Both the position numbers and the translations under genes were made by a program. 64,000 nucleotides of DNA. It comes from a bacterium. Lineage in GTDB: Bacteria; Spirochaetota; Leptospiria; Leptospirales; Leptonemataceae. This document shows, one piece after another, positions 1 through 8,821 of this stretch (its first letter is position 1; each line of letters starts with the position of its first letter). The notes under the pieces were generated by a model. That model searched no databases and was not told the DNA's origin. It saw only the letters and a program-made list of their open reading frames with translations. Where the stretch lies: assembly GCA_024742665.1 (NCBI GenBank), contig JANSYA010000014.1:1-64000 (forward strand). The letters are read 5' to 3'.

Positions 1-95
1 ACTTCCTTCAGACTGCGTTCCCCCGAGAGCGCCGCCTTCACGGCCTCCTCCCGAAATTCCGGTGGATACTTGTTCTTCTTCACTGTGACCTCCAT
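1..95 (-). CDS. IS3-family transposase OrfA, N-terminal fragment
   Basis: Reading from an ATG at 95, the frame gives about 31 residues before the window ends, including KKNKYPPEFREEAVKAAL and then SGERSLKEV. This is the characteristic start of the helix-turn-helix OrfA protein of IS3-family elements, which binds the IS ends. Only the beginning is visible, so completeness and activity cannot be judged. It lies next to the toxin-like genes, which fits a mobile island. Confidence 0.75.
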   Translation of the reverse strand, partial: MEVTVKKNKYPPEFREEAVKAALSGERSLKE

Positions 96-143
96 AATTC
101 GGTCACCTGAATTGGTGTATCAGTTTTCGGGGATGAGCCACCC
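1..143 (-). mobile_element. End of an IS3-type insertion sequence (cut by window edge)
   Basis: The left edge carries the start of a transposase gene reading off the window, preceded by about 50 non-coding bases. These are the expected layout of the left end of an IS3-type element. The outer boundary near 143 is a guess: the segment TGATACACC...GGTGACC lies just outside the gene, but the opposite inverted repeat and any target duplication are beyond the window. Confidence 0.5.
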
Positions 144-332
144 ACGTAATGATAGCGGATAATCAGCAATGGTTCGCCGTCATCGTTCTGGCCGCGTTGA
201 TCGCTTCTTATTTTTCGTCGGTGCGGAAATTTCGCATGGATGTTGGGTAGGAAAGTGAAGAAATGCGTGATTTGCCAGGGGGGATTGCCCTGTAGTGACA
301 GATACATACTGCACAAGCACTCGCCGGGATTC

Positions 333-908
333 TCAGCCGGGTCCATTCAGGAACAGTATGTCACGAATCTGCCGATCGTTTTGCTTATACGTAAGCTCAT
401 CAGGAAACTCAGGGCCTATCGGCATTCCGGTTACCGCATGAGGGAGAATTTTAAGCCCGATTTTTTCCACCGATTCTTTAAGTTTATCTGAGCTCAAAGT
501 CCATTCTGAATGCGCCTCTTTCCAATCATAGGCATATAAATCTGAAATTTCATAGTGCATCAATTCATCGCGAATAGAATACACATAGTAAGAGCACTCG
601 ATAACCGGGAGCACTGAGCTCACAAGAATCTCAAAATAACTGGCCCGACCAACAACTCTAACATGCTCATATCTTAAAGAATATCGATCAGACGGAAGTC
701 GCTCAAAACAAGGCATAGAAAACCGGTAGCATTCGATGCGCCCGGTGGGCTGTGCCAGATAGGCGCTTCTTCCGCATATATCCTCAAGGACCATACCAAC
801 ATCTTTCACGTTCTGACTAAGACCCGGGAAAAATTTGTGCTCTTCTTCGTTCGAATCGCAATAGAGTTTTCTCAGAAACTCTATTAAATAGTCTGCTGTG
901 TATTCCAT
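333..908 (-). CDS. Small AT-rich gene directly downstream of DUF4157 toxin-like gene; possible immunity protein
   Basis: A protein of about 191 residues with no family I recognise. It has no signal peptide or membrane segment and is rich in Tyr, Glu and Asp, so it should be soluble, acidic and cytoplasmic. The ATG at 908 is chosen; a TTG at 914 in the same frame lies closer to an AGGG ribosome-binding sequence and is possible. It starts about 25 bases after the stop of the 1608-residue toxin-like gene on the same strand. Its base composition is low (22 of 60 G/C in 541-600) compared with most of the window. The position immediately after a polymorphic-toxin-like gene and the foreign composition suggest an immunity protein; this is inference from context only. 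Confidence 0.6.
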   Translation of the reverse strand: MEYTADYLIEFLRKLYCDSNEEEHKFFPGLSQNVKDVGMVLEDICGRSAYLAQPTGRIECYRFSMPCFERLPSDRYSLRYEHVRVVGRASYFEILVSSVLPVIECSYYVYSIRDELMHYEISDLYAYDWKEAHSEWTLSSDKLKESVEKIGLKILPHAVTGMPIGPEFPDELTYKQNDRQIRDILFLNGPG

Positions 909-933
909 AATCAATCAAGGCACCCTAGAAGAA

Positions 934-3900
934 TTACTTACCTGAAAACCGACGTAGCAGTTCGGCCCGGATCTGATCCCGGGTTTTAGCTCCACTGTTC
1001 ACCTGCCTCGCCATTCTGGCCACTTCAGCTAAACTCAATTGCCGACCGGGAGTTTTTACAAACACTGTCAGCAATTTCAAACCACCGCCGCTCTTTATCC
1101 CAACGGCTATAAGATATTGGCTACCGCGGTGCTTTACATTGACTGTTTGCCGGCCGCCCGGTGGGTTAGCAACTATACTTCTCCCGGCTTTACCCGTGAG
1201 AATCTGCTGAATAATCGTGGCCAGCTCTTGCCGATTTTGCCCCTGGCCTGGCTTCAAAAAGGATGTAGTTGTAGTACCGAACCTTGTTCTACCATCTTTT
1301 GTCTTCCTTGAGGCAAGTATTTCCGCCCACCGCTTAACAGGATCGAAATTGTGTATCGTATGGGCTTCAATAGCATGGTCCAGCTGCACCGGTTCAACGT
1401 CGATTTTCAATCCCATTCTGGTAGTCACCGCGGCGGGAATTTCTCTTAAATCGGCCCTGGAAACAGGTGGTTGCTGCCGCTGGACTCTATTCACCATCGC
1501 GCGCGTCTCCTGTATTTTTATGCGTAAAGCCTTCATTCGAGGCACGATGGCATCAGGATCCTTGTCGCGCTTATAGATAGCCTGCAACCGCAACAGCCTG
1601 CGTCTATGAAGACGAATTCTATCTGTAATTTCCTTATGTCCGGAATTCTCCTTAAACATTTTCCGAAGCATAATTAGGCCTTGCTCGCAGGGACTGGAGC
1701 ACCAGTAGACTGTTCCGTCTTTGCTCAACTTGAGTGACCCACGAGGGCCGACTACATCAACAAGACTATCTTCTCGAACCTGCTGCTCAGGTATTTTTTC
1801 CTCCCGACGCTGTTGCCTTTGAGTTCGTCGCTCCTGCAAACGCCGCGAACGATCACGCTGAAAGCCTTTAAAGAATCGTCGCGAACGCGAACGAGTATTA
1901 CGCAGAAAATTCTCGAATTTCCTGCTGGCTGGCCGCGTAATATTGCGGCGCACAAGCCCGCGCCCTCGGGCGAGAAAGCGCGACAGACGACGCCCCAGCA
2001 CGGCCGGCAATCGCACGCGGCCTTTCGCAAATGGTAGCAGGAAGAGTACGATCTCAGCGAGCGATTCGCCGAGCAGCTTACCGCGTTCGTAGGCGGTGAG
2101 CGAATCATTCGTAAATACCGCGCGCAGGTTCTCGAGAATCATTGCACCAGCCTGGTATAGACCGTAAAGAACTACAATAGCAGCAATAGCGAAGACGACC
2201 AGCTTGGCGATGAGAGCGGCCATTCCGGCGAGCGCCAGAGCCGCGGCGATAACCTTCGCGAGGGCGACGACCGCAATCACGGCGACGATCGCGATAATCG
2301 CCACGGCGAGAGTAATGAGAATGCCGACGATCAGTCCCGCCAGGAAATTCAGGACATTCGCACCAATCTGAAAGGCGAACGAGCCCGCGGTTCCGAGCAG
2401 GCTGGAATTGGCGATCTTTGAGGCTTCTTTGTCGATTTCGCGTTTCGAAACCCGCAATGCTTCCCGCTGCTTATTGTGCGTATCTTTTTCGATCGCAGTA
2501 AAACGTTCTTTCGCCTTCGCGGCCTGCTTTCCGAACGCGGCATCCGCCTTGCGGGCCAGCTCTTTCGAGCTCGAGTTGAAGGCGGCGGTTACATCGCCCA
2601 GTTTCTGAACCGAGTTGTCTCCGACTTTCGAAATGCCTTCTTTGCTGCTGACGTCAATATTCTGGATGCCGTCCCCGGATTCGCTATCCGATGAATTGAC
2701 GATTTCATTCAATTGAGTGGAGAGCTTTTCGACTGCGTCGGCGGCGAGATCCCCGCCCCAGGTTACCTCGTCTCCGATTTTAATGGGCGACGCCAGAATC
2801 TGCTCGCTGGCCTTCGCACCACCCGTTTCCACGTCCGTGTTCAGTTCCGCGAAGAGGGCCGCGACCTGAGCATCGTCTCCGTGATCGAAGTCGTCGGCAT
2901 GTTCGAAGACGCCGGCAGTCGCCTCGTCCATTTCCAGCAGCTGATCGTTTGCGCCCTGCGTCAGGGCCTGTTTTGATTTCGCGACGGCACGATCGGTTTT
3001 TTCTTCGTAGCTCCCGGATAGGCGATCGAGCCCCGAGACGAGCAACGCTTTCGTATCTGTGAGAAAACGGAGCATCCGCCGACCGGCGTCTCTGAGCCGG
3101 GGTAATAATCCGGACATGGCTTCGTCAAGTTTTGAGTTCGCGCGATTGCGAACCTCGCCGAGAGCTTCTACCGACTTATCGTATTGCTCTTCGAGGCGCT
3201 CCAGTTGCTTCGCCTCGTTATCCTCAAGCTTTTCAACGGCCTGGTCCGCTTCGTTCTCGATTTGCGAAATAGCTTTCGGCTGAAATGCTTTCAGCTCGGA
3301 CGCAGTGCTGCGCGCGAATCGATGCGACATGAGCCCGATAGTGGTCGGCTTGCCGAAACCGGCGTTCTGGTACTGAGCTTCAACGCGATCTGCATAAGCC
3401 ATCGCCTCGCGCACGTGGCGTTTAGTCATCGCCTGGACGGCTTTAATTGAATTCCGTTCGGCACCGCGTACTTCCTGGCGTCGAGCCGCCGCGCTCCGCT
3501 GAATTTCTTTGCGGCGCGCTGCGAAAATGGCGTCAAGACGCTCGCGCTCCGCTGAATATCTACCGGCGATTCGCTCTTTTTGCTGCTCCGCGTGGGCTTC
3601 CAGCTCAACTCGCTGCTGCTCGGATTGTTGCTCACGCGACTGCGCTTTCTGGTCTAGATCCCCGCCGACCGATTGTTTCTTTTCCTGAACGACCTGGCGA
3701 ACCCGCGCCTTTTGTTCTTTACCCTTTCGATCCGCCGCAGCGTGCGACTGACCGAGGGCCTGCTGAATATTACTCTTCTGACGATTTACCCCGGAGGCAA
3801 AAGCATCGAGATGCACCTGAGCCTTACCATCAACAGCCGGCGCCACCACTGGCGACGAATCTGCCTGTCCTGCGTCATCCCCCCCGGAACCGACCGGCGC

Positions 3901-5760
3901 TCCTGCATTTCCACCCGGCTCGGACTGCGCAGGATCCTGGCCCGGCTCCCCATCTTTCGCCGCGGGCTCGCCATCACCATCGCGCGTGCTGATCTGCGGC
4001 GCGGGCTGCCCGCCTCCGCCGTCCGGAGTTCCCGCCTGCCCGTCCCCGCCTCCCGGAGTTGGCGCCCCCGCAGGAGCCGGAGCGCCGCCATCACCAGTAT
4101 TCGGATTCGCCGCAGTCTGTTGCTCTTTCGCAGGCGCAGGCGCGCCGTCGCGGCCGGCATCCTTTCCGGAAGGTTCATCCGGCGATTGATCATTCTGATC
4201 GGCGGCAGGGGCTGCCGCGGGCTTCGGAGACGCGGCGGGCGTATCCGCTGCAGGCGATTTCGCAGCAAGATCGTTTGCGACCGATTGGGAGTCCCCGGCG
4301 TCTTTAATTTTCGCCTGCGCGTCAGTGTCGCTCCCGCTTCCGGACTTGTTGCCAGCGTCTGTGGCAGACTTCGCGTCGGTTTTGTCCGCCCCGGCGGTCG
4401 CGGTCGGCGATGTTAATGGATCGGCAGCGTCTGGAGTTCCCGCACCCGCCGAATCCGTTGTCGGCGATGTCGCATCCCCTGAATCCGAAGCCGTCGTATC
4501 GCCAGCATCGCTCGCGCTGTCACTCTGATCGCCGCCGCTCTCTCGAAAACGCGCCGACGCCGCCTGAAGCACAGACTCCGCGATCTTCGGATCGAGATTC
4601 GCCAGAAATTCTTGCACGGCCGGGCTGCCAATCCCGCCCGATTTCATAATATCGACGAGGCGCACAACTAGTGCTTCTTGCTCTGAGCCGCCCGCACTCG
4701 CTGCAGCATTGTCCGCGCTATCCGCCGTCTGCGAATCCGCGCTATCACCACCCGCATCCGCCGAATCCCCATCCGACGGCATCCGATGCACAACATCACT
4801 ATCGACTTTACGCGAAACGCCTCCACTTCCCGCAGCTCCTGCGGAGCTACTTCTCGCGGCCCCTGCGGAGCTACTTCCCGCAGCCCCTGCGGAGCCACTT
4901 TGCTGCGCGACATGCGTAAGTTCATGTGCGAGTAACTTACGACCCTCGATCGATTCTGGCTGCAATTCACCGGGCGCGAAGGCGATGTCATTGCCGTGAG
5001 TCAGGGCCCGCGCGCCGATGCTCTGCGTCGCGGTCTGGGCCCGGGCGTCAGTATGCAGACGCACGTTGCTAAAATCCTGGCCTATCTTCGATTCATAATA
5101 ATCACGCTGGCCGTCGGAGAGAGGCATGCCGCCGGAGAGTCCGCGAATCCGGGATTCGCTTGCGCCGTCGATTTCGCCGGGGTTGTGTCCGGTCGATTCG
5201 CCGCCGGAAGCGATCGACTGGCGCAGCACCTGTCCGCCGCCGACGCGCGGCGTAATCCGCTGGGGTGTTGAGCTACGGCCGGGCGCAAAAGCACCACCGC
5301 CGGAACCGCTGCCCGAAACGACCGACTCCGCCATCTGATCGGCTTCGCGCTCATAAGGATCGTCGCTTTGACTCACGCGCAGCTTCGCCTGCACGGCCGG
5401 CCCCGCGAGACTAAAACCGCCGAGACCGAACTGCGGTCCGCGCGATCCCGGGCCGCCTTCGCCGGAACCGTTGCCGATCCCGCCGACGCCACCGGATCCC
5501 GACGCGGCTCCGGAGCCAGCCGATCCACCGGCGCCATTCGCGCCGCTGTCGCCTGCGTCGCCGGCTCCGCTCGCGGCAATTTCCGGGGTCGTGCCGCCCG
5601 ACTGCGCGTCGCGTTCCTGATCCGGTTTGCGGCGATCGAAGTCGCCCTGCCCACCGGCGTGCTCGTGATCTGCTTCGTTCGAAACAGGCGCAGCCGGCTT
5701 ATATGAGATCGTGGGCGCCGAAGTCGACTGCTGCCCTGCGGGTTGAGCGGTTGTTTTCAT
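934..5760 (-). CDS. DUF4157 polymorphic-toxin / eCIS-effector-like giant protein
   Basis: 1608 residues starting MKTTAQ. Residues 1-110 are Gly/Ala/Ser-rich. About 118-150 has the PAVQAKLRVSQ...READQMA motif, and about 210-290 the DUF4157 domain with the zinc-protease-like HELTH at 279-283. A very long Asp/Ala/Pro/Gly-rich linker (290-640) follows, then a charged coiled coil (about 650-1100), a block of hydrophobic segments (about 1130-1210), an Arg-rich stretch, and a C-terminal domain from about 1335. That tail is much lower in GC (26 of 60 in 1021-1080 versus 48 of 60 in 4021-4080), typical of exchangeable toxin tips. DUF4157 is known from effectors of extracellular contractile injection systems and other polymorphic toxins. 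The tail (HTIHNF, RFGTTTTSF) might be a nuclease, but I cannot assign it. No eCIS structural genes are in the window. Confidence 0.85.
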   Translation of the reverse strand: MKTTAQPAGQQSTSAPTISYKPAAPVSNEADHEHAGGQGDFDRRKPDQERDAQSGGTTPEIAASGAGDAGDSGANGAGGSAGSGAASGSGGVGGIGNGSGEGGPGSRGPQFGLGGFSLAGPAVQAKLRVSQSDDPYEREADQMAESVVSGSGSGGGAFAPGRSSTPQRITPRVGGGQVLRQSIASGGESTGHNPGEIDGASESRIRGLSGGMPLSDGQRDYYESKIGQDFSNVRLHTDARAQTATQSIGARALTHGNDIAFAPGELQPESIEGRKLLAHELTHVAQQSGSAGAAGSSSAGAARSSSAGAAGSGGVSRKVDSDVVHRMPSDGDSADAGGDSADSQTADSADNAAASAGGSEQEALVVRLVDIMKSGGIGSPAVQEFLANLDPKIAESVLQAASARFRESGGDQSDSASDAGDTTASDSGDATSPTTDSAGAGTPDAADPLTSPTATAGADKTDAKSATDAGNKSGSGSDTDAQAKIKDAGDSQSVANDLAAKSPAADTPAASPKPAAAPAADQNDQSPDEPSGKDAGRDGAPAPAKEQQTAANPNTGDGGAPAPAGAPTPGGGDGQAGTPDGGGGQPAPQISTRDGDGEPAAKDGEPGQDPAQSEPGGNAGAPVGSGGDDAGQADSSPVVAPAVDGKAQVHLDAFASGVNRQKSNIQQALGQSHAAADRKGKEQKARVRQVVQEKKQSVGGDLDQKAQSREQQSEQQRVELEAHAEQQKERIAGRYSAERERLDAIFAARRKEIQRSAAARRQEVRGAERNSIKAVQAMTKRHVREAMAYADRVEAQYQNAGFGKPTTIGLMSHRFARSTASELKAFQPKAISQIENEADQAVEKLEDNEAKQLERLEEQYDKSVEALGEVRNRANSKLDEAMSGLLPRLRDAGRRMLRFLTDTKALLVSGLDRLSGSYEEKTDRAVAKSKQALTQGANDQLLEMDEATAGVFEHADDFDHGDDAQVAALFAELNTDVETGGAKASEQILASPIKIGDEVTWGGDLAADAVEKLSTQLNEIVNSSDSESGDGIQNIDVSSKEGISKVGDNSVQKLGDVTAAFNSSSKELARKADAAFGKQAAKAKERFTAIEKDTHNKQREALRVSKREIDKEASKIANSSLLGTAGSFAFQIGANVLNFLAGLIVGILITLAVAIIAIVAVIAVVALAKVIAAALALAGMAALIAKLVVFAIAAIVVLYGLYQAGAMILENLRAVFTNDSLTAYERGKLLGESLAEIVLFLLPFAKGRVRLPAVLGRRLSRFLARGRGLVRRNITRPASRKFENFLRNTRSRSRRFFKGFQRDRSRRLQERRTQRQQRREEKIPEQQVREDSLVDVVGPRGSLKLSKDGTVYWCSSPCEQGLIMLRKMFKENSGHKEITDRIRLHRRRLLRLQAIYKRDKDPDAIVPRMKALRIKIQETRAMVNRVQRQQPPVSRADLREIPAAVTTRMGLKIDVEPVQLDHAIEAHTIHNFDPVKRWAEILASRKTKDGRTRFGTTTTSFLKPGQGQNRQELATIIQQILTGKAGRSIVANPPGGRQTVNVKHRGSQYLIAVGIKSGGGLKLLTVFVKTPGRQLSLAEVARMARQVNSGAKTRDQIRAELLRRFSGK

Positions 5761-5841
5761 GGAATGCCGAAACTCCGGCGATCCGCATTCCGATTAGGGG
5801 AATATGAATCGCCAGCTTCCGAGCAAACGCTGAATTTCAAA

Positions 5842-5946
5842 GCGGGTCAACGGCATTCAACCGCCGGCCCGCGCTTCAGGCTGGATTTTTTATGGAATCG
5901 ATAAAAGAGTTTCGCGGTTTAATGCAAACCGGCAAGATACTTACGC
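5842..5946 (-). repeat. 105-bp upstream element, copy A (upstream of giant DUF4157 gene)
   Basis: This segment matches 7702-7806 at 98 of 105 positions without gaps. It lies 81 bases upstream of the ATG of the 1608-residue gene. On the minus strand it contains an invariant core around TTAAACCGCGAAACTC followed by TTTTATCGATTCC. The sequences between each copy and its gene are not similar, so the element itself is what is kept. A shared promoter or operator is the simplest reading; no strong sigma-70 boxes are evident. Confidence 0.85.
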
Positions 5947-5974
5947 GAAATCAGCCGAAGGCTTTCCGAATAGT

Positions 5975-7609
5975 TTATCTACCTTTTAGAATTTCATTCA
6001 CTTCGGCAGCGGCCAATTTCGCCGGAGACTGACGATATTTAAGAATGCGGCCGGCTTCCAGATGCCGTGAGTACGAACGAACCTTCATAGCAAACTGTCT
6101 TTGCGGCGGACCAAGAGTCAATATTTTCCCGCCGGATTTCAGAATCAAAGCGCCCACAGCACTCTGCTCGTTTAATCCCTGCACTCCCGAATAAAATTCA
6201 GGTATCATCGCCTTCGCTTTCCCAAATTGGCCGACCTTTTTATTCAGATTCGCGGGGTTATCATATGCCGCATCTCCAAGATTGGCGATAATGCCAAAGC
6301 CTTTCAGTCGAGTCGGCGGACTCCCATCCAGGCTGCTCAGGTCCGCGTTAAAGATCGAAAGTCGATGACGTTCTTCCTGAATCCGTTGCAGCGGCAAAAG
6401 AAATGGAGAAAGCACCATAAATCGAAACAGGTGCGCCAGAGCGACGGCGCCGTCGATCGCCGACTTCAGCATACGTGCCATCTGTCGCGCCTTCTTTTCC
6501 ATGTATACGTACATAGCGCAACCGGCAATGAATGCAGCGTCAATCCAGAACGCGACCTTGCGCAGGATCTGGCCCGCTACCGTCAGCATACCACGCTTCG
6601 CGCCAAAGCGTCCGAGAATTACGAGCGCCCGCGCTCTGTACTTTGCCAGAATTTTCGATGGAATCTTTACCGAGAATTTACCCGCCGGGAACGTCGTTTT
6701 CCCCGACCCGATAAACTCGATCAACATTCCGAGCTTGCCAATCGTAGACGTCGCGTGAAAGGCAAGCCGGATTTCTTCGAACGCGGCGCGGGCCTTTTTG
6801 ATGTCGCCATGTCTTTCCAGGTACGAATCCCAAATCGCCTGCAAAAATAAATCTGCGATATTGCGCCAGGCCCCGACTGGAATACCCAAATAGCACATCA
6901 CAATGTACACGAGCATATCAGGGTCCAGCTCTTCGTTCGGGACCCGTTCGCCGGCCTGTTTTTTATCCGGGGACTCGTTCTCTGAATCACGCCGCGGGCT
7001 CCGGTGAATGACGCCTGCGTTGCGCCCACCGCTCCCGGCCTGAGAACCACCGTTCTGCATAACATGCGTAAGTTCATGTGCGATCAACTTACGGCCTTCG
7101 ATGGATTCCGGGCGATACTCGCCCGACGCGAAAGCGATATCGCTGCCCCGCGTAAAAGCCCGGGCATTGAGGCCGTCGGCTGCCTCGCCGGCGTCTGCAC
7201 CCTGGTGAATTCGCACATTTCCGAAATCGCCGCCCATGTGAGACTCAAAAAACGAACGCTCCCTTTGCGGCAGAGGCGAACCGCCGCGTAAGCTTTCAAT
7301 TCGATTGGCGGCGGCTTCCGAGATCGCAGATGAACCTGCGGACGAATCAGCTTGAGGAGATGCGATCGAGCCTGACTTTCGCGAAATAATCCCACGACCG
7401 ACCAGGCCGCCGCGCAAGGCTTCGGGCGGTCTCGCACCCATGTCCCCGGCGCCTCCCACGGCTTCGGCCATTCGATCGGCTTCCTGCTCACGTGGATCGG
7501 AGGCCTGACTCACGCGCAGCTTCGCTTGCACTCCAACTGCGGCTGCGTTTCGCAGTGGCGACCGCACTGCCGGGCCGCGCTTCGAAGTGAATTTCGCCGA
7601 TGTTTTCAT
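5975..7609 (-). CDS. Second DUF4157 domain protein
   Basis: 544 residues from the ATG at 7609. This start gives MKTSAK, matching the MKTTA start of the neighbouring giant protein, has AGGA seven bases upstream, and leaves the duplicated upstream element outside the gene; an upstream ATG at 7720 falls inside that element. It has VQAKLRVSQ...EADRMAEAV (about 27-51) and a DUF4157 domain ending in HELTH at 178-182. Two hydrophobic segments follow (around 325-400). The C-terminal 130 residues (NLGDAAYDNP, SGVQGLNEQSAVGAL) are not recognised. The C-terminal part differs completely from that of the giant protein, as expected of effectors sharing a delivery or processing module. No small partner gene follows it: the next 214 bases hold only the other gene's upstream element. 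Confidence 0.85.
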   Translation of the reverse strand: MKTSAKFTSKRGPAVRSPLRNAAAVGVQAKLRVSQASDPREQEADRMAEAVGGAGDMGARPPEALRGGLVGRGIISRKSGSIASPQADSSAGSSAISEAAANRIESLRGGSPLPQRERSFFESHMGGDFGNVRIHQGADAGEAADGLNARAFTRGSDIAFASGEYRPESIEGRKLIAHELTHVMQNGGSQAGSGGRNAGVIHRSPRRDSENESPDKKQAGERVPNEELDPDMLVYIVMCYLGIPVGAWRNIADLFLQAIWDSYLERHGDIKKARAAFEEIRLAFHATSTIGKLGMLIEFIGSGKTTFPAGKFSVKIPSKILAKYRARALVILGRFGAKRGMLTVAGQILRKVAFWIDAAFIAGCAMYVYMEKKARQMARMLKSAIDGAVALAHLFRFMVLSPFLLPLQRIQEERHRLSIFNADLSSLDGSPPTRLKGFGIIANLGDAAYDNPANLNKKVGQFGKAKAMIPEFYSGVQGLNEQSAVGALILKSGGKILTLGPPQRQFAMKVRSYSRHLEAGRILKYRQSPAKLAAAEVNEILKGR

Positions 7610-7701
7610 CCGGGCATCCTCCAGGCAAACCTCTGCTTCCCGCCAGCCGCACAGCCGACAGGCTGCAATTCGCCAGCGAAAAGTTAGACCCTGTGCATGT
7701 C

Positions 7702-7806
7702 GCGGGTCAACGGCATTCAACCGCCGGCGCGCGCTTCAGACTGGAATTTTTAGGGAATCGATAAAAGAGTTTCGCGGTTTAACACAAACCCGCAAGATAC
7801 TTACGC
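7702..7806 (-). repeat. 105-bp upstream element, copy B (upstream of second DUF4157 gene)
   Basis: Second copy of the element at 5842-5946, with seven mismatches over 105 bases. It lies 92 bases upstream of the ATG at 7609 and just after the terminator of the preceding gene, so it is well placed to carry the promoter. Both copies have the same orientation relative to their gene. Confidence 0.85.
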
Positions 7807-7816
7807 ACCAGCACGC

Positions 7817-7851
7817 AAAAGGCCGACCGCAATCGGATCGCCGGCCGGCCT
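7817..7851 (-). terminator. Rho-independent terminator after the outer-membrane protein gene
   Basis: On the minus strand a ten-base stem (AGGCCGGCCG pairing with CGGTCGGCCT, one G-U pair) encloses a loop of about 12 bases and is followed by TTTT. It lies 50 bases downstream of the stop at 7902 and separates that operon from the DUF4157 gene. Confidence 0.75.
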
Positions 7852-7901
7852 GTCAGGATTGCGGAGCGGAATGCGCGCCGCGCGACGGCGCTCGCTCTGA
7901 C

Positions 7902-8816
7902 TTAAAATAGATACGTCAATCGCACCTGGTAGCCGTAGTCGTACTCGCGTTCCCGCGAGAGCGCATACGTTACGCCCAGACCGATGACGAAATTCTTCGT
8001 GGGCTTGATATTTACGCCGGGAGCGATGACCGAAGCCGAAAGCCCCGGGAATTCCTGTTCTTCGAGCAGGCGCTTGTAAGAATATTCGACCAGCAGGTCG
8101 ACGTACTGAAACGAAAGCGCGATGGCCGTTTCGAGCAAATAGAAGCGACGAAACTCCTGCAGATCCACTTCGCGAAATTCTTTGTTCGACTCCGAATTAT
8201 AGCGAGCGCCCAGCTGCCAGAAAAACCAGCCGGATCCGATGCGCAGGCCGGCATGCGGCTCAATATTGCCGATCTCTTTCGAGCCGATCCCCTCTTCTTC
8301 ATCGCCGGTGGGCAGATCCACCGCCAGGCCGAAGTACGGCATGAGCCAATCAAAGCGAAAGCCCAGCTTCGCGCCGACGCGCATATTATCGAAACGCGTC
8401 TGACGTTCGGCGTCCGTCACCCAGCGCCGGGTGACGGGCAGATTCGCGTGAATCGAAATAAAATCCGCGAAGGCGAATTCGCCGTACGCCTGCAGGGTCT
8501 GACTGCGCGTATAAAATTTATGCTGGGTCAGCTCGTCGTTCGTAAACTGCAGAGCGGCCCGGCTGCGAGGAGCGGCGTTCTTAACGTGCAGAAACTCCGG
8601 CTCCGCTTTCGGCTTCGCGTATAAAGTTCCCGAGACGACCGGCGCAAGCATCGCGCCGCAAGCGATCAGCGCGATCAGCGCGATCAGCGAACCCCGGATG
8701 CCTTTCGCGCGAGCGCGCGACTTTCGCCGGGATGCGAAGCCCAGGCCGGCTCGCGTTTTAGAAATAGATTTAGATGATAGGTGCATGGTTTTATTTTGAA
8801 TTTCGGAGACGGTCAT
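7902..8816 (-). CDS. Outer-membrane beta-barrel protein
   Basis: 304 residues. A basic N-terminus is followed by a hydrophobic segment (about 43-66, GSLIALIALIACGAML) that should act as a signal peptide. The rest alternates polar and aromatic residues in short strands (for example YFGLAVDLP, FFWQLGARY) and ends in aromatic Phe (QVRLTYLF), as outer-membrane barrels do. No ligand can be named. The ATG at 8816 has AGGAGC about ten bases upstream, inside the end of the preceding lipoprotein gene; the gap is only five bases, so the two are one transcription unit. An inner ATG at 8786 is a less likely start. Confidence 0.75.
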   Translation of the reverse strand: MTVSEIQNKTMHLSSKSISKTRAGLGFASRRKSRARAKGIRGSLIALIALIACGAMLAPVVSGTLYAKPKAEPEFLHVKNAAPRSRAALQFTNDELTQHKFYTRSQTLQAYGEFAFADFISIHANLPVTRRWVTDAERQTRFDNMRVGAKLGFRFDWLMPYFGLAVDLPTGDEEEGIGSKEIGNIEPHAGLRIGSGWFFWQLGARYNSESNKEFREVDLQEFRRFYLLETAIALSFQYVDLLVEYSYKRLLEEQEFPGLSASVIAPGVNIKPTKNFVIGLGVTYALSREREYDYGYQVRLTYLF

Positions 8817-8821
8817 CAGGA

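Noticed and set aside
80-346. Minus-strand frame of 88 codons at the left edge
   Set aside because: It overlaps the transposase start in another frame and has no recognisable features.
3447-5706. Several plus-strand open frames of 100-250 codons
   Set aside because: They are antisense to the low-complexity, GC-rich linker of the DUF4157 protein, which keeps all frames open.
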